64,000 nucleotides of DNA from NCBI RefSeq assembly GCF_000015565.1, contig NC_008786.1:5134501-5198500 (forward strand). The letters run 5' to 3'. Shown in pieces: positions 25,860 through 34,452 of the stretch; positions within the stretch are counted from its first letter, which is position 1; the number at the start of each line of letters is the position of its first letter. Made by a program: the position numbers and the translations under genes. The stretch comes from Verminephrobacter eiseniae EF01-2 (GTDB lineage Bacteria > Pseudomonadota > Gammaproteobacteria > Burkholderiales > Burkholderiaceae_C). The notes under the pieces are model-generated. The model saw only the letters and a program-made list of their open reading frames with translations, did no database searches and was not told where the DNA came from.

Positions 25860-26882
25860 TCAACGCCTGGTTGCCCAAGAGGCTCGCTCGATCAGAGCGT
25901 ATGGGGCTACCACGGTGCGAGGAGGGGCGACGATCTGAACGCGTCCAGAAAGACGATCCAGAAGTAGTGCCTTGGCATGGGCAGCGACAAGCTCCGCATC
26001 GGTGCGCAGTGCGGTGATGGGCGGGTCGTGTGTTTGGGTGAAGTCGCTGTCACCAATGCTCACGACGGAGAAATCCTGCGGGACTCGACGCCCGGTTCGT
26101 GCGACTGCCCTCAATGCGCTGACAAGAATGTGCGTGCCTTGGGCGATCAGGGCGGTAGGAGGGGCAGGACCTTCGAGCATGCGCAGCAGGTCTTCGTAGA
26201 CGGAACTGGTCGGAGTTGGCTGGCGCAGGATGAGATCCGGTGGTTCCATTCCCGCGGCGCAATACGCCGCCTTGTAGCCCTCGATGCGTTTTCGGACCGG
26301 CCGACTGTCTGCATTCCACAGTGCCAGCGCGATGCGTTCATGTCCGAATGCAAACAGCTGGTTGCAAGCGTCCTTCATGCCACGCACATGGTCGAACAGG
26401 AGGGCATCGGCACGCGTATCAGGCATTTCTCGGTCATAGAGCACGATCGGCATCGACATCGAGTTCATCAACGCCACCAGCTCTGGAGCGCGCTCATGTC
26501 CGGGTGCACAAATCACCCCATCCATGCCGCGCGTCTGGAACGTGCGCAGGCTTTCGAGTTCACGTTCGACATCGTTCAGCCCATGCGCCAGCAACAGCAT
26601 GTACCCATCGGCGCGGAAAGCATCTTCAAGCGTGCGGAATGCACGTGCATAAAGGGGATTGGTGATGTCGGAAAACATGCATCCGATGGTCCTGCTGCTT
26701 CTGGAGCGCAAAGCCCGCGCGGTATGGCTCGGCTGATATTCCAGCTGCGCCATCGCGTGCTCGACCTTCGCGCGCACATCTGGCGAGACATTGGCTGCCT
26801 GATTGAGCACGCGCGAGGCGCTGCCCACCGAAACGCCGGCCATCGCGGCGACGTCCTGAATTCGAATCTTCTTGTCTTGCAT
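25860..26882 (-). CDS. LacI-family transcriptional regulator
   Basis: 340 residues. The N-terminal LacI helix-turn-helix is IRIQDVAAMAGVSVGSASRVLNQAANVSPDVRAKVEHAMAQLEYQPSHTARAL (residues 6-58), followed by a periplasmic-binding-type ligand domain (SSRTIGCMFSDITNPLYARAFRTLEDAFRADGY and later VSIGDSDFTQTHDPPITALR). It is divergent from the Bug-acyl-CoA ligase operon. Two identical 12-bp palindromes lie between the genes, as expected for autoregulated LacI control. The ligand is probably the operon's substrate or a CoA-pathway intermediate. Confidence 0.92.
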   Translation of the reverse strand: MQDKKIRIQDVAAMAGVSVGSASRVLNQAANVSPDVRAKVEHAMAQLEYQPSHTARALRSRSSRTIGCMFSDITNPLYARAFRTLEDAFRADGYMLLLAHGLNDVERELESLRTFQTRGMDGVICAPGHERAPELVALMNSMSMPIVLYDREMPDTRADALLFDHVRGMKDACNQLFAFGHERIALALWNADSRPVRKRIEGYKAAYCAAGMEPPDLILRQPTPTSSVYEDLLRMLEGPAPPTALIAQGTHILVSALRAVARTGRRVPQDFSVVSIGDSDFTQTHDPPITALRTDAELVAAHAKALLLDRLSGRVQIVAPPRTVVAPYALIERASWATRR

Positions 26883-26976
26883 ACGGGAAAAGGCGCTTTC
26901 TTCTTCGCTTGAGGACGCATTTCAGCACAGCGGGGCAATCAGCCGAGCAGGAGGTAACGGGTAAACCCCAATTTGG

Positions 26977-27022
26977 TGAATCGATTCATATTCTACGATT
27001 CGGCTCATCATGAATCGATTCA
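26977..27022. promoter_or_regulatory. Paired palindromic operators TGAATCGATTCA
   Basis: Two identical perfect 12-bp palindromes (26977-26988 and 27011-27022), 34 bp apart centre to centre, with mirrored flanks GG...T and A...CC. The right one includes all but the first base of the receptor gene's ATG. The CG-centred even palindrome is the classic LacI/GalR operator form, and the spacing is close to three helical turns, allowing cooperative binding. Confidence 0.8.
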
Positions 27023-28044
27023 CCAACTGTGCTCCTTCGGGCTCGGTCGCCTCCGAGATCTGCACGGCTTCGCCGCTTTCGCGCCGTGCTCTTCTGTTGG
27101 CCGCCGTGGGCTGCGTGCCGGCCCTGGCGGGCGCGCAGGGGCGTGAATTTCCGCAGCGGCCGATACGCTTGGTTCTGGGTTTTCCTCCCGGCGGGGCCAC
27201 CGACAATTCGGCCCGCCTGGTCGCCCAGAAGATGGCTGAGGGGTTGGGGCAACCCATCGTCGTGGAGAACCGGCCGGGCGCTTCGGGAAACATCGCCGCG
27301 GAAGCCGTTGCACGCAGTGCGCCGGATGGCTACACGCTGTTCTATACGACCAGCACCATCCACGGCATCAACCCCAATGTGTTCGCCAAGCTCCCCTACG
27401 ACCCGGTCGCGGACTTCGAGCCGGTGCTCTTTGTGAGTCGTACGCTCATGGTGCTGTTGGTGCGTAGCGACCTGGGTGTGACCTCCACGCGGGAGTTGAT
27501 CCAACTGGCCAAGTCGAAGCCGGGCAAGCTCACGTATGCGTCGGCTGGACTGGGGAGTACACAGCATCTGGCGGGGGCGCTCTTTTGCAGCAAAACCGGT
27601 GTCGACGCATTGCATGTCCCCTACAAAGGGAGTTCGCAGGCACTGACCGACCTCATGTCGGGCCAGGTCGACTTCATGATCGACACCTTGTCGGCCTCGT
27701 TGTCCTTCATTCGCGGCGGAAAGCTGCGCGGGCTTGCGACCAGTGGGCTGGAGCGCTCTCCGGTCCTCCCGGACCTGCCGACCATCGATGCTGGAGGCGT
27801 GCCAGGCTACAACGTTGCCGCGTGGGGCGGATTCCTGGTGCCCAAGGGCACGCCGGCGTCCATCATCCGCGCCCTTAACGCCGCCGGGAATCAGGCGATC
27901 AGATCGCAAGAGGTCGCCTCGCGCGCAGCAGCCACCGGCAGCGAGCTGAAAGGGGGAACCCCGAAGGAGTTCGGCGACTTCATTCGCCATGAACTGGCCA
28001 CCTGGAAGCTTGCCGTGGCCGCAGCGGGAGTGCCCAAGCAATGA
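27010..28044 (+). CDS. Bug-type (TctC-like) substrate-binding protein
   Basis: 344 residues. A signal peptide with twin Arg (SRRALLLAAVGCVPALAGAQG, about residues 24-44) is followed by FPQRPIRLVLGFPPGGATDNSARLVAQKM, VENRPGASGNIAAEAVARSAPDGYT and VPYKGSSQALTDLMSGQVDFM, the Bug ligand loops. It captures a carboxylate in the periplasm, presumably for a TctAB-type membrane pair encoded elsewhere. The ATG at 27010 lies inside the right operator and lacks a ribosome-binding site, so the mRNA may be leaderless. It overlaps the next gene by 4 bp. Confidence 0.9.
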   Translation: MNRFTNCAPSGSVASEICTASPLSRRALLLAAVGCVPALAGAQGREFPQRPIRLVLGFPPGGATDNSARLVAQKMAEGLGQPIVVENRPGASGNIAAEAVARSAPDGYTLFYTTSTIHGINPNVFAKLPYDPVADFEPVLFVSRTLMVLLVRSDLGVTSTRELIQLAKSKPGKLTYASAGLGSTQHLAGALFCSKTGVDALHVPYKGSSQALTDLMSGQVDFMIDTLSASLSFIRGGKLRGLATSGLERSPVLPDLPTIDAGGVPGYNVAAWGGFLVPKGTPASIIRALNAAGNQAIRSQEVASRAAATGSELKGGTPKEFGDFIRHELATWKLAVAAAGVPKQ

Positions 28045-29636
28045 CTGTCTCTTCAACGGCATCGAACGCGACGCTCGCAGCGCTGGCTCACGAGGGTGGG
28101 AGCATCGGCGGGATCATCCTCTCGGCCATCGGCCGGTATCCCGATCGCGTGGCGTTCATCGACGGCGATCGGTCCATCACCTACACGGAACTGGGTCGCC
28201 TCGTCGGCAAGGCCATGGCTGCGTTCTCATCGCTGGGATTGCAGCGTGGCGACGGCGTGATGCAGCTTTCCGGCAATCGGGTGGAAGTCTTCGTCGTAAT
28301 GGCCGCCGCGTACCTGCTCGGCCTGCGTTCCGTCACGTTGCACGCCATGGGCGGCTACGACGATCACGTCTATATCGTGAACGACGCCGATCCCTCCGTG
28401 TTCATCTCGGAGCAGGCTCACCAGCAACGTGCGGTGGCCCTGCGCGCGGGGTGTCCGGGAGTGCCTCGATGGTTCGCGCACGGTTCCTGCGAGGGCTTTG
28501 CCGATTTTTGGGAGCTGGCCGACACCATGGAGCCCGCCCCACTGGTCTCGCATGCAGCCAGTACCGACATCATTCGCCTAGCCTACACCGGTGGTACGAC
28601 CGGCAAGCCCAAGGGCGTGATGCTCGCCAACCGTTCTGTATGGATGCAGGCGGTACTGCTCATGGCCGCGCGCGGCCTTCGGCCAGGAACACGCGTTCTG
28701 TGTCCGACCCCGATCTCGCATGGTGCGGGCGCCATGATCGTGCCAACGCTTGCACTGGGTGGCACGTTCGTTCTGCAGCGTGGATTCGATCCGGATCGCT
28801 TCATCGACGCGGTCAAAGAACATCGGATTGGTTCGGTGTTCCTGGTGCCGACGATGATCTACAAGTTGCTCGATCATCCACGGTGCGCGACGGCCGACTT
28901 CTCTTCGTTGGAGCTGTTGTCATATGGCGCATCGCCCATGACGCCCGCGCGCATTCGCGAAGCGATCTCCCGCATCGGGCCCGTGCTGGCGCAAAGTTAC
29001 GGGCAGACGGAGTGCCCGAGCAACATCCTTCACCTGACGCCCGAGGACCATTGCCGTGCGGACGTGGACACGCTCGCATCAGCGGGTATGCCTTATCCGG
29101 GTGTGACGGTGGCCCTACTGGACGCAAACGATCAGCCGATCGAGCCTGATGAGGTGGGCGAGCTCTGTGTGCGCAGTCCCCTGGTCATGGACGGCTACTG
29201 GAAACAACCGGAGCAGACGGCAGAGGCGCTGCGCAATGGCTGGCTGCACACGGGCGACATGGCGCGCCGCGATTCCCACGGCTATTACTACCTGGTGGAT
29301 CGACGCAAGGACATGGTCATTTCTGGTGGCTTCAACGTCTATCCGAAGGAGATCGAGGACGTTATCGCCCAGCACCCATCAGTCGCCGCAGTGGCCGTCA
29401 TTGGCGTACCGGATGAACGCTGGGGTGAAGCTGTCAAAGCCATCGTCGTCATACGGCCGGACGTACGAGTCGGCCCGGAAGAACTTCGCGAGTTCGTGCG
29501 TCACGCAAAAGGTGCCGTGTGCACCCCCAAGACCGTGGACTTCGTGGAGGCCTTGCCGCTGACCCCGCTCGGTAAGCCCGACAAGAAGGCGCTGCGCGAG
29601 CGCTATTGGGGCAGCTTGGCCAGATCGATTCACTGA
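28041..29636 (+). CDS. AMP-dependent acyl-CoA ligase
   Basis: 531 residues of the ANL superfamily. Core motifs are YTGGTTGKPKGV (residues about 182-193, ATP P-loop), QSYGQTECPSNI, GWLHTGDMARRDSHGYYYLVDRRKDMVISGGFNVYPKEIE (hinge) and PLTPLGKPDKKAL with the C-terminal catalytic Lys. It activates a carboxylic acid to its CoA thioester, most likely the acid caught by the Bug receptor upstream. Neighbouring CoA-handling genes support a catabolic role. Chain length or aromatic preference cannot be read from sequence alone. Confidence 0.92.
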   Translation: MTVSSTASNATLAALAHEGGSIGGIILSAIGRYPDRVAFIDGDRSITYTELGRLVGKAMAAFSSLGLQRGDGVMQLSGNRVEVFVVMAAAYLLGLRSVTLHAMGGYDDHVYIVNDADPSVFISEQAHQQRAVALRAGCPGVPRWFAHGSCEGFADFWELADTMEPAPLVSHAASTDIIRLAYTGGTTGKPKGVMLANRSVWMQAVLLMAARGLRPGTRVLCPTPISHGAGAMIVPTLALGGTFVLQRGFDPDRFIDAVKEHRIGSVFLVPTMIYKLLDHPRCATADFSSLELLSYGASPMTPARIREAISRIGPVLAQSYGQTECPSNILHLTPEDHCRADVDTLASAGMPYPGVTVALLDANDQPIEPDEVGELCVRSPLVMDGYWKQPEQTAEALRNGWLHTGDMARRDSHGYYYLVDRRKDMVISGGFNVYPKEIEDVIAQHPSVAAVAVIGVPDERWGEAVKAIVVIRPDVRVGPEELREFVRHAKGAVCTPKTVDFVEALPLTPLGKPDKKALRERYWGSLARSIH

Positions 29637-29657
29637 AGATGGTTTCCTCGAGGACTC

Positions 29658-29821
29658 TAGTGTCGCGTCACCGATCAGATGTCGCAGGCTGCGCGCAGCC
29701 ATCGGAGCGCAGCGCAAGGCGCATCGCGCGGCCCATACCGAGCGTATTGGCAAGCGATGCAACGCCGCGATGCGCTTCGATGGCCAGCGCAGACCGACAG
29801 ATGATCGGTGACGCGACACTA
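29658..29821 (+). mobile_element. MITE-like repeat, copy 3
   Basis: Same orientation as copy 1, with inverted repeats GTGTCGCGTCACCGATCA / TGATCGGTGACGCGACAC and TA at both edges. It sits between the ligase stop and the SDR start (ATG 29825), within an otherwise tight operon. It leaves no visible ribosome-binding site for the SDR gene, so it may affect its expression. Confidence 0.75.
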
Positions 29822-29824
29822 AAT

Positions 29825-30631
29825 ATGCAATCCAACGAACGTTCATTCGATCGCTCCCTCGAGGAGCGGGTCGCCATCGTCACCGGCGCAGGAGCACGCG
29901 CGGAAGGTATTGGCAATGGCCGCGCCGCGGCCATCCTCCTGGCGCGCGATGGCGCGCGCGTGCTATTGATCGATGCCGTCGAGGCATGGGCTGAAAGGAC
30001 GCGCGAGATGATCGTCCAGGAAGGCGGTGAGGCGACCGTCTGTGTGTGTGACGTCAGTCGGGATGAAGACTGTCGGGGCGCCGTGGCGCAGGCCGTGGAT
30101 CAATGGGGCCGCGTCGACATCCTGGTGAACAACGTGGGCATCGGCGGGCCGCAAGGCACGGCCGTCGATCTCGACCTGGAGGCCTGGGACCAGGCGCTGC
30201 GTGTGAACGTCACGTCGATGATGCTGATGGCGCGCCATGCCATTCCACACATGCAGGCCATCGGCAAGGGGGCGATCGTCAACGTGGCCTCCGTGGCCGG
30301 TCTGATCGGCGGCCACCCCAGTCTTCTGTATCCCACGTCCAAGGGAGCGGTCGTCAACATGACCCGGGCGATGGCTGCACACCACGGCGCTCAGCGCATC
30401 CGCGTCAACTGCGTCGCGCCAGGCATGGTGCATACGCCCATGGTCTATGCCCGCGGCATGAGCGAGGAGACCCGGGAGGTTCGCCGCAAGCGTTCGTTCC
30501 TTCAGACCGAGGGCAGCGGCTGGGATGTGGGCCACGCGATCCGCTACCTGGCCAGCGACGAGTCCGGTTGGGTGACGGGTGCGATCGTTCCCGTGGATGC
30601 AGGCGCCACGGCCGGCCGTCATTCGTACTGA
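29825..30631 (+). CDS. Short-chain dehydrogenase/reductase
   Basis: 268 residues. Cofactor loop VAIVTGAGARAEGIGNGRAAAILLA (a longer glycine loop than the usual TGxxxGxG), DILVNNVGIGG, and active-site NVASVAGLIGGHPSLLYPTSKGAV, with Ser, Tyr and Lys of the catalytic triad in order. The C-terminal SDESGWVTGAIVPVDAGATAG is standard. It likely oxidises a hydroxyl intermediate in the ligase pathway. The start follows the MITE by 3 bp; an upstream in-frame start inside the MITE is possible but not favoured. Confidence 0.9.
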   Translation: MQSNERSFDRSLEERVAIVTGAGARAEGIGNGRAAAILLARDGARVLLIDAVEAWAERTREMIVQEGGEATVCVCDVSRDEDCRGAVAQAVDQWGRVDILVNNVGIGGPQGTAVDLDLEAWDQALRVNVTSMMLMARHAIPHMQAIGKGAIVNVASVAGLIGGHPSLLYPTSKGAVVNMTRAMAAHHGAQRIRVNCVAPGMVHTPMVYARGMSEETREVRRKRSFLQTEGSGWDVGHAIRYLASDESGWVTGAIVPVDAGATAGRHSY

Positions 30632-30648
30632 AAACCAGGGAGACCGAA

Positions 30649-31632
30649 TTGCAGCGCGGAAGTCTTTTCAGTCGAGCGGTCGGATGGACCGCCGCCCTTG
30701 TCCTTTGCAGCGGCGCGGTGCAGGCGCAGGTGCAGCCGTACCCCCAACGTCCAATCGTCTTGGTGGTGCCGTTTGGCACCGGCAACATTGCCGACAACCA
30801 GGGCCGGATGATCGCCCGCTCCCTGGCGGCAGCGCTGGGACAGCCCGTCGTGGTCGAGAACAAGCCGGGGGCGGGCGGAAGCATCGGCACCGAATTCGTC
30901 GCGCGGGCACCGGCCGACGGCTACACGCTTCTGTACGGAACGCACGGGACGCAGGCCGCCAACTCTGCGCTCTATGCCACCGGACGCATCCATCCGGCTC
31001 AGGATCTGCGGGGTGTCCATTCGTTGTTTCGCCAATCCACGGTGCTGGTGACGCCGGCGTCCCGGCCCTGGCGCACGCTGAAGGACATGCTGGATGCCGC
31101 ACGCGTGGCGCCAGGGCACCTGACCTACGCGTCGTCCGGCGTCGGCACGCAGACGCACCTGGCCGCGGCGAAATTCCAGGGCGCCACGCAGGTGACCTTC
31201 ACCCACGTACCCTACAACAACCAGTCGTCGATGACCGATCTGCTGGCGGGCACCGTGGATCTGTCGTTCAGCTATGCGGAGAGCGTGCTGCAGCACCTGG
31301 AGGGCGGGCGTCTTCGTGCGCTGGCCATCAACGGCAAGACCCGGCCGAGCGCCTTGCTGGACGTGCCGACCGTCGGAGAGGCCGGATATCCCGGCGCGGC
31401 ACTCGAAGGTTGGTCCGGCGTGTTTGTTCCTCGCGGGACGCCCGACGCCATCGTGGCCCGCCTCGCCAAGGAGATTGCCAAGGCAACCGAAGCAAGCGAT
31501 GTGAAGGCTTCGATGGCAAAGATCGGGAGCTACCCCATGGGCCTGTCCGATACCGCGTTCCAGTCCTTCGTCGAGGCCGAAGTGCCCCGATGGAGGGAGA
31601 TCGTCAAAAGCGCCGGCGCCGAGGCGCGCTGA
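30649..31632 (+). CDS. Bug-type (TctC-like) substrate-binding protein
   Basis: 327 residues from a TTG start, chosen because AGGGAG lies just upstream and the following MQRGSLFSRAVGWTAALVLCSGAVQAQ is a good signal peptide. The mature part has YPQRPIVLVVPFGTGNIADNQGRMIAR, VENKPGAGGSIGTEFVARAPADGYT and VPYNNQSSMTDLLAGTVD. The binding loop GTGNIAD differs from the usual AGG.D (here TGNIAD), which hints at a different ligand from the first Bug protein. It is the second receptor in the same operon. Confidence 0.87.
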   Translation: MQRGSLFSRAVGWTAALVLCSGAVQAQVQPYPQRPIVLVVPFGTGNIADNQGRMIARSLAAALGQPVVVENKPGAGGSIGTEFVARAPADGYTLLYGTHGTQAANSALYATGRIHPAQDLRGVHSLFRQSTVLVTPASRPWRTLKDMLDAARVAPGHLTYASSGVGTQTHLAAAKFQGATQVTFTHVPYNNQSSMTDLLAGTVDLSFSYAESVLQHLEGGRLRALAINGKTRPSALLDVPTVGEAGYPGAALEGWSGVFVPRGTPDAIVARLAKEIAKATEASDVKASMAKIGSYPMGLSDTAFQSFVEAEVPRWREIVKSAGAEAR

Positions 31633-31650
31633 GTCCCGGGAAAGAACACC

Positions 31651-32424
31651 ATGCTCAAGAGCTACATCGGCGGCGGCGATGCCGAGCACATCCGCATCCG
31701 CGGCCACGACCTTGTCGAGGACCTGCTGGACAAGCACGATTTCGTGGATGTCCTGTGCCTGGCGATTCTGGGCGAGTTCCCCGATCAGAAGATGCGCAGG
31801 GTGATCAACAACTCCCTTGTCACATCGATCGACCACGGGCTGACGCCCAGTGCGCTGGCGACGCGGCTGACCTTGCATGGCGCGCCCGAATCGCTTCAGG
31901 GCGCGGTGGCCGCGGGTCTGTTGGGAGCCGGCAGCCGCTTCCTTGGAACGGTCGAGGTCAGCGCGAGTTTCATGAAGGAAGCGATGGGCGCGTTCAAAAG
32001 CGTGGCCGATCCCAGTGACGCGCAACTGGGTGAGCTGGCCGACGCCGCCGTTGCGCGCAGTCGCGCAGCGCGACGCAAGATTCCCGGCTTCGGACACCCC
32101 ATTCACGTCAATGGCGATCCGCGCACCCTGCGTGCGAAACGCATCGCCGAGGAAGAGGGCTACTTTGGCCGGCATTTTCGCTTTGCACTGCAACTCGAGA
32201 AGTCGCTGTCGGCCGATGTCGGCCGACCCATGCCGCTCAATGCCACGGGCAGCAAGGCTGCCGTGCTCCTGGACCTGGGACTGAGTCCGGAGTTCGGCAA
32301 GGCACTCACGCTCATCGGCCGTGTCGCCGGCCTGGTCGCTCACGCGTTCGAGGAGCGTACCCGGCCCATCGGACCGGACCTCTGGAACATGGCCACCGCC
32401 GCGTCCGAGAGCGGCGAGCCATGA
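31651..32424 (+). CDS. Citrate synthase-superfamily protein, citryl-CoA lyase-like
   Basis: 257 residues, shorter than citrate synthase (about 430) and close to the short citryl-CoA lyase type. It has TSIDHGLTPSALATRLTLHGAPESLQGAVAAGLL with the first catalytic His, and KIPGFGHPIHVNGDPRTLRAKRIAEE with the second His and the Arg region. The large domain is kept and the N-terminal part is missing, as normal for this subgroup. It would cleave or form a citryl-CoA-like thioester, fitting with the acyl-CoA ligase upstream. It overlaps the next gene (ATGA). Confidence 0.83.
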   Translation: MLKSYIGGGDAEHIRIRGHDLVEDLLDKHDFVDVLCLAILGEFPDQKMRRVINNSLVTSIDHGLTPSALATRLTLHGAPESLQGAVAAGLLGAGSRFLGTVEVSASFMKEAMGAFKSVADPSDAQLGELADAAVARSRAARRKIPGFGHPIHVNGDPRTLRAKRIAEEEGYFGRHFRFALQLEKSLSADVGRPMPLNATGSKAAVLLDLGLSPEFGKALTLIGRVAGLVAHAFEERTRPIGPDLWNMATAASESGEP

Positions 32425-33455
32425 CCGGCACCGGGCGAACTCGCCGCTGGGTTCGCCGGCCGGCCCAGTCGAACTGGGGTGATTTCGGCGAAGACGACCA
32501 ACTCGGGAGGCTCAACCTGATCACACCCGAGAGCGTGCTTCGCGCGATCCGGGAGGTGCGAACGGGGCAAAGCTTCTGCCTTAGCCTGCCGCTGAATCTT
32601 CCCGGGGGCAATGTTCTGAACCCACGCCGTCATCCTCCTCGGCTGTCGCCGACGGTGCGGGACGGCAGGCCCGTGTTCAATTTGCCGATCGGCGATGCAG
32701 CGCTGGGCCAGACCGATGTGCTGTGCGACGACGCCGTGCTCATTCACACGCAATACTCGACGCAATGGGATGCGTTTTCCCATGTCGGCCATCTGTTCGA
32801 TGTGGACGGAACCGGCCATCCGCAGGCTGTTTACTACAACGGGTTCAGGGCGGGCACGGACCTCATCGGCCCGAACGACGCCGGGGGACGCGCTGCAGGA
32901 GCCCATCGGCTGGGCATCGAGACGTTCGCGGAGAAGGCAATCCAGAGCCGCGGCGTACTGCTCGACTTGCAGGCGATGGCCGGATCGCAACGCGTGCGCA
33001 TCGGGTACGACGCGTTCATGCGTGCGCTCGAGGCTTGCGGTACGCAACTGCAAAGCGGCGACATCCTCTGCCTCTACACCGGCTTCGCAGATCTGGTGAT
33101 GGACATGGGCGGCACCCCGGACCCTGCCTTGCGCGACGCGCTGTGCGCGGTGCTGGACGGCCGGGACGAACGGCTGCGGCACTGGATCGCCGACAGCGGC
33201 ATCGCCGCACTCTGTGCCGACAACTACGGCGTCGAAGACATTCCTGTAGGGGGGCCTCATGCGTGTGGTGCGCGCCTCCCGCTGCACGAACTTTGCCTGT
33301 TCAAGCAAGGCATCCCCCTGGGGGAACTGTGGTACTTCAGGGATCTGCAAAGTGCCCTGAAGGAGCAAGGGCGTTCTACGTTCCTTCTGACAGCACCTGC
33401 GCTGCGGCTGCCAGGCGCCGTTGGCTCACCTGTCACGCCCGTTGCAACGATCTAA
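32421..33455 (+). CDS. Cyclase-family metal hydrolase (kynurenine formamidase-like fold)
   Basis: 344 residues. The metal site TQWDAFSHVGHLFD (pattern ..WD..SH..H) and the later CADNYGVEDIPVGGPHACGARLPLHELCLFKQGIPLGELWYF are typical of the 'cyclase' family (PF04199). Members hydrolyse amides, lactones or cyclic acids such as N-formylkynurenine and isatin; the substrate is not determinable. Last gene of the LacI-controlled operon. The N-terminal SNWGDFGEDDQLGRLNLITPESVL block is highly typical. Confidence 0.88.
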   Translation: MTGTGRTRRWVRRPAQSNWGDFGEDDQLGRLNLITPESVLRAIREVRTGQSFCLSLPLNLPGGNVLNPRRHPPRLSPTVRDGRPVFNLPIGDAALGQTDVLCDDAVLIHTQYSTQWDAFSHVGHLFDVDGTGHPQAVYYNGFRAGTDLIGPNDAGGRAAGAHRLGIETFAEKAIQSRGVLLDLQAMAGSQRVRIGYDAFMRALEACGTQLQSGDILCLYTGFADLVMDMGGTPDPALRDALCAVLDGRDERLRHWIADSGIAALCADNYGVEDIPVGGPHACGARLPLHELCLFKQGIPLGELWYFRDLQSALKEQGRSTFLLTAPALRLPGAVGSPVTPVATI

Positions 33456-33730
33456 ACCAGCTTGCGTATTGATCATGGCCGAAAGAGTCTCAGTTGCGTC
33501 TGAGTGATCTTGCTTCGATTTCATGTGCAGCAAGAAGTTGATAACTTCTGGAGTACGGAGAAACGAATGAGAGATGGCAATTCCGCCCAAGCGGAAATAG
33601 ACGGTACTGGCGAATCCCGGATCGAAGTCATCAGGCGCCGGATTCGGTGGTGGCCATGATGCCACACAAAAAAATTCTCTCGGCGGCATTGAGCGACTCA
33701 TCGTTTGAGCTCGTGCTCAGCGCAGGCTGA
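33456..33730. other. Intergenic region after the cyclase gene
   Basis: About 275 bp of lower G+C. A minus-strand frame here (SHSFLRTPEVINFLL...) has no recognised family. No clear terminator or promoter could be defined, except an A7 run near 33666. Nothing supported. Confidence 0.3.
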
Positions 33731-33979
33731 GGGCTGGAAGGCACGCATGCTTCGCGGCGTTCTCGAGCACTTCAGCGCGGGGGATATGACTATGACATGT
33801 CGCATACCAATTTCGTCCTCGCAAATGTCGGAGGTGGCACTGCATTCGCGCGAAAGCTGGACAAGCATGGCCTGATCGTTCGTCCCGTGACATCCTACGG
33901 CCTGACGGACTGGGTGCGCATCAGCATTGGGACCTCCTCCGAGATCGATAGGTTTCTGAAAGCGGCGCGCCCGGAATAG
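33731..33979 (+). pseudogene. hisC: Histidinol-phosphate aminotransferase (HisC), C-terminal fragment
   Basis: MSHTNFVLANVGGGTAFARKLDKHGLIVRPVTSYGLTDWVRISIGTSSEIDRFLKAARPE is the C-terminal end of a HisC-type PLP aminotransferase ('TNFVL', 'G.IVRP...YGL.D..RISIGT'). A preceding piece, EGWKARMLRGVLEHFSAG, lies in another frame, joined at a G-run near 33780, so the fragment is also frameshifted. The PLP-binding domain is absent. It sits between a metabolic operon and an IS21 remnant and is a decay product. Confidence 0.75.
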
Positions 33980-34130
33980 GCCGACGAGTCGTGACCGGAG
34001 TGCGGTGCGCCTCCCTACCCACAACGCCCCGTCGCGGGGAGCGCGCTCAGTTGGGCGAGGCACTCTTGCCTGGCTCAGGCTTGCGATGGTTCAGCCAACT
34101 CCTCGCGTCCCCTGGGAAATGTCTTGCCCA

Positions 34131-34442
34131 GCCAAGCTCATTGCCTGGGGCGAGCGCATCGGCGTGGGGTGCGCTGCGCTCGTGCGCTGGCAGATGGACA
34201 ACCGCCCGCACCCGGAGCAAGGCTACCGCTGCTGCCTGGGCCTGCAGCGCCTGGCGCGCCAGTTCGGCCACGAACGCCTGGAAGCCGCGTGCACGCGGGC
34301 GATGGCCATTCACTCGCCGATCTACCGCAGCGTCCATTCGATCCTGGCCAGCGGCACGGACCGCCAGCCGCTGCCGGCCCAGCCGACCCAGACCTCGCTG
34401 CCGCTGCACGAGAACGTGCGTGGCCCTGATTACTACCACTGA
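34131..34442 (+). pseudogene. istA: istA 3' fragment
   Basis: About 103 codons matching the C-terminal end of IstA at 51418-51729 (KLIAWGERIGVGCAALVRWQMDNRPHPEQGY...NVRGPDYYH). The DDE catalytic core and the DNA-binding domain are lost, as the fragment starts abruptly within foreign DNA at 34131. Confidence 0.88.
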
Positions 34443-34452
34443 AGGAGAACCT

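Noticed and set aside
8316..29821. MITE-like copies taken as a CRISPR array or a small RNA gene
   Set aside because: Copies are kilobases apart, in both orientations, with inverted repeats and TA flanks. There are no spacers or regular units.
30619..32343. A 574-codon minus-strand open frame
   Set aside because: Antisense to the second Bug receptor and the citryl-CoA-lyase-like gene, both well supported.
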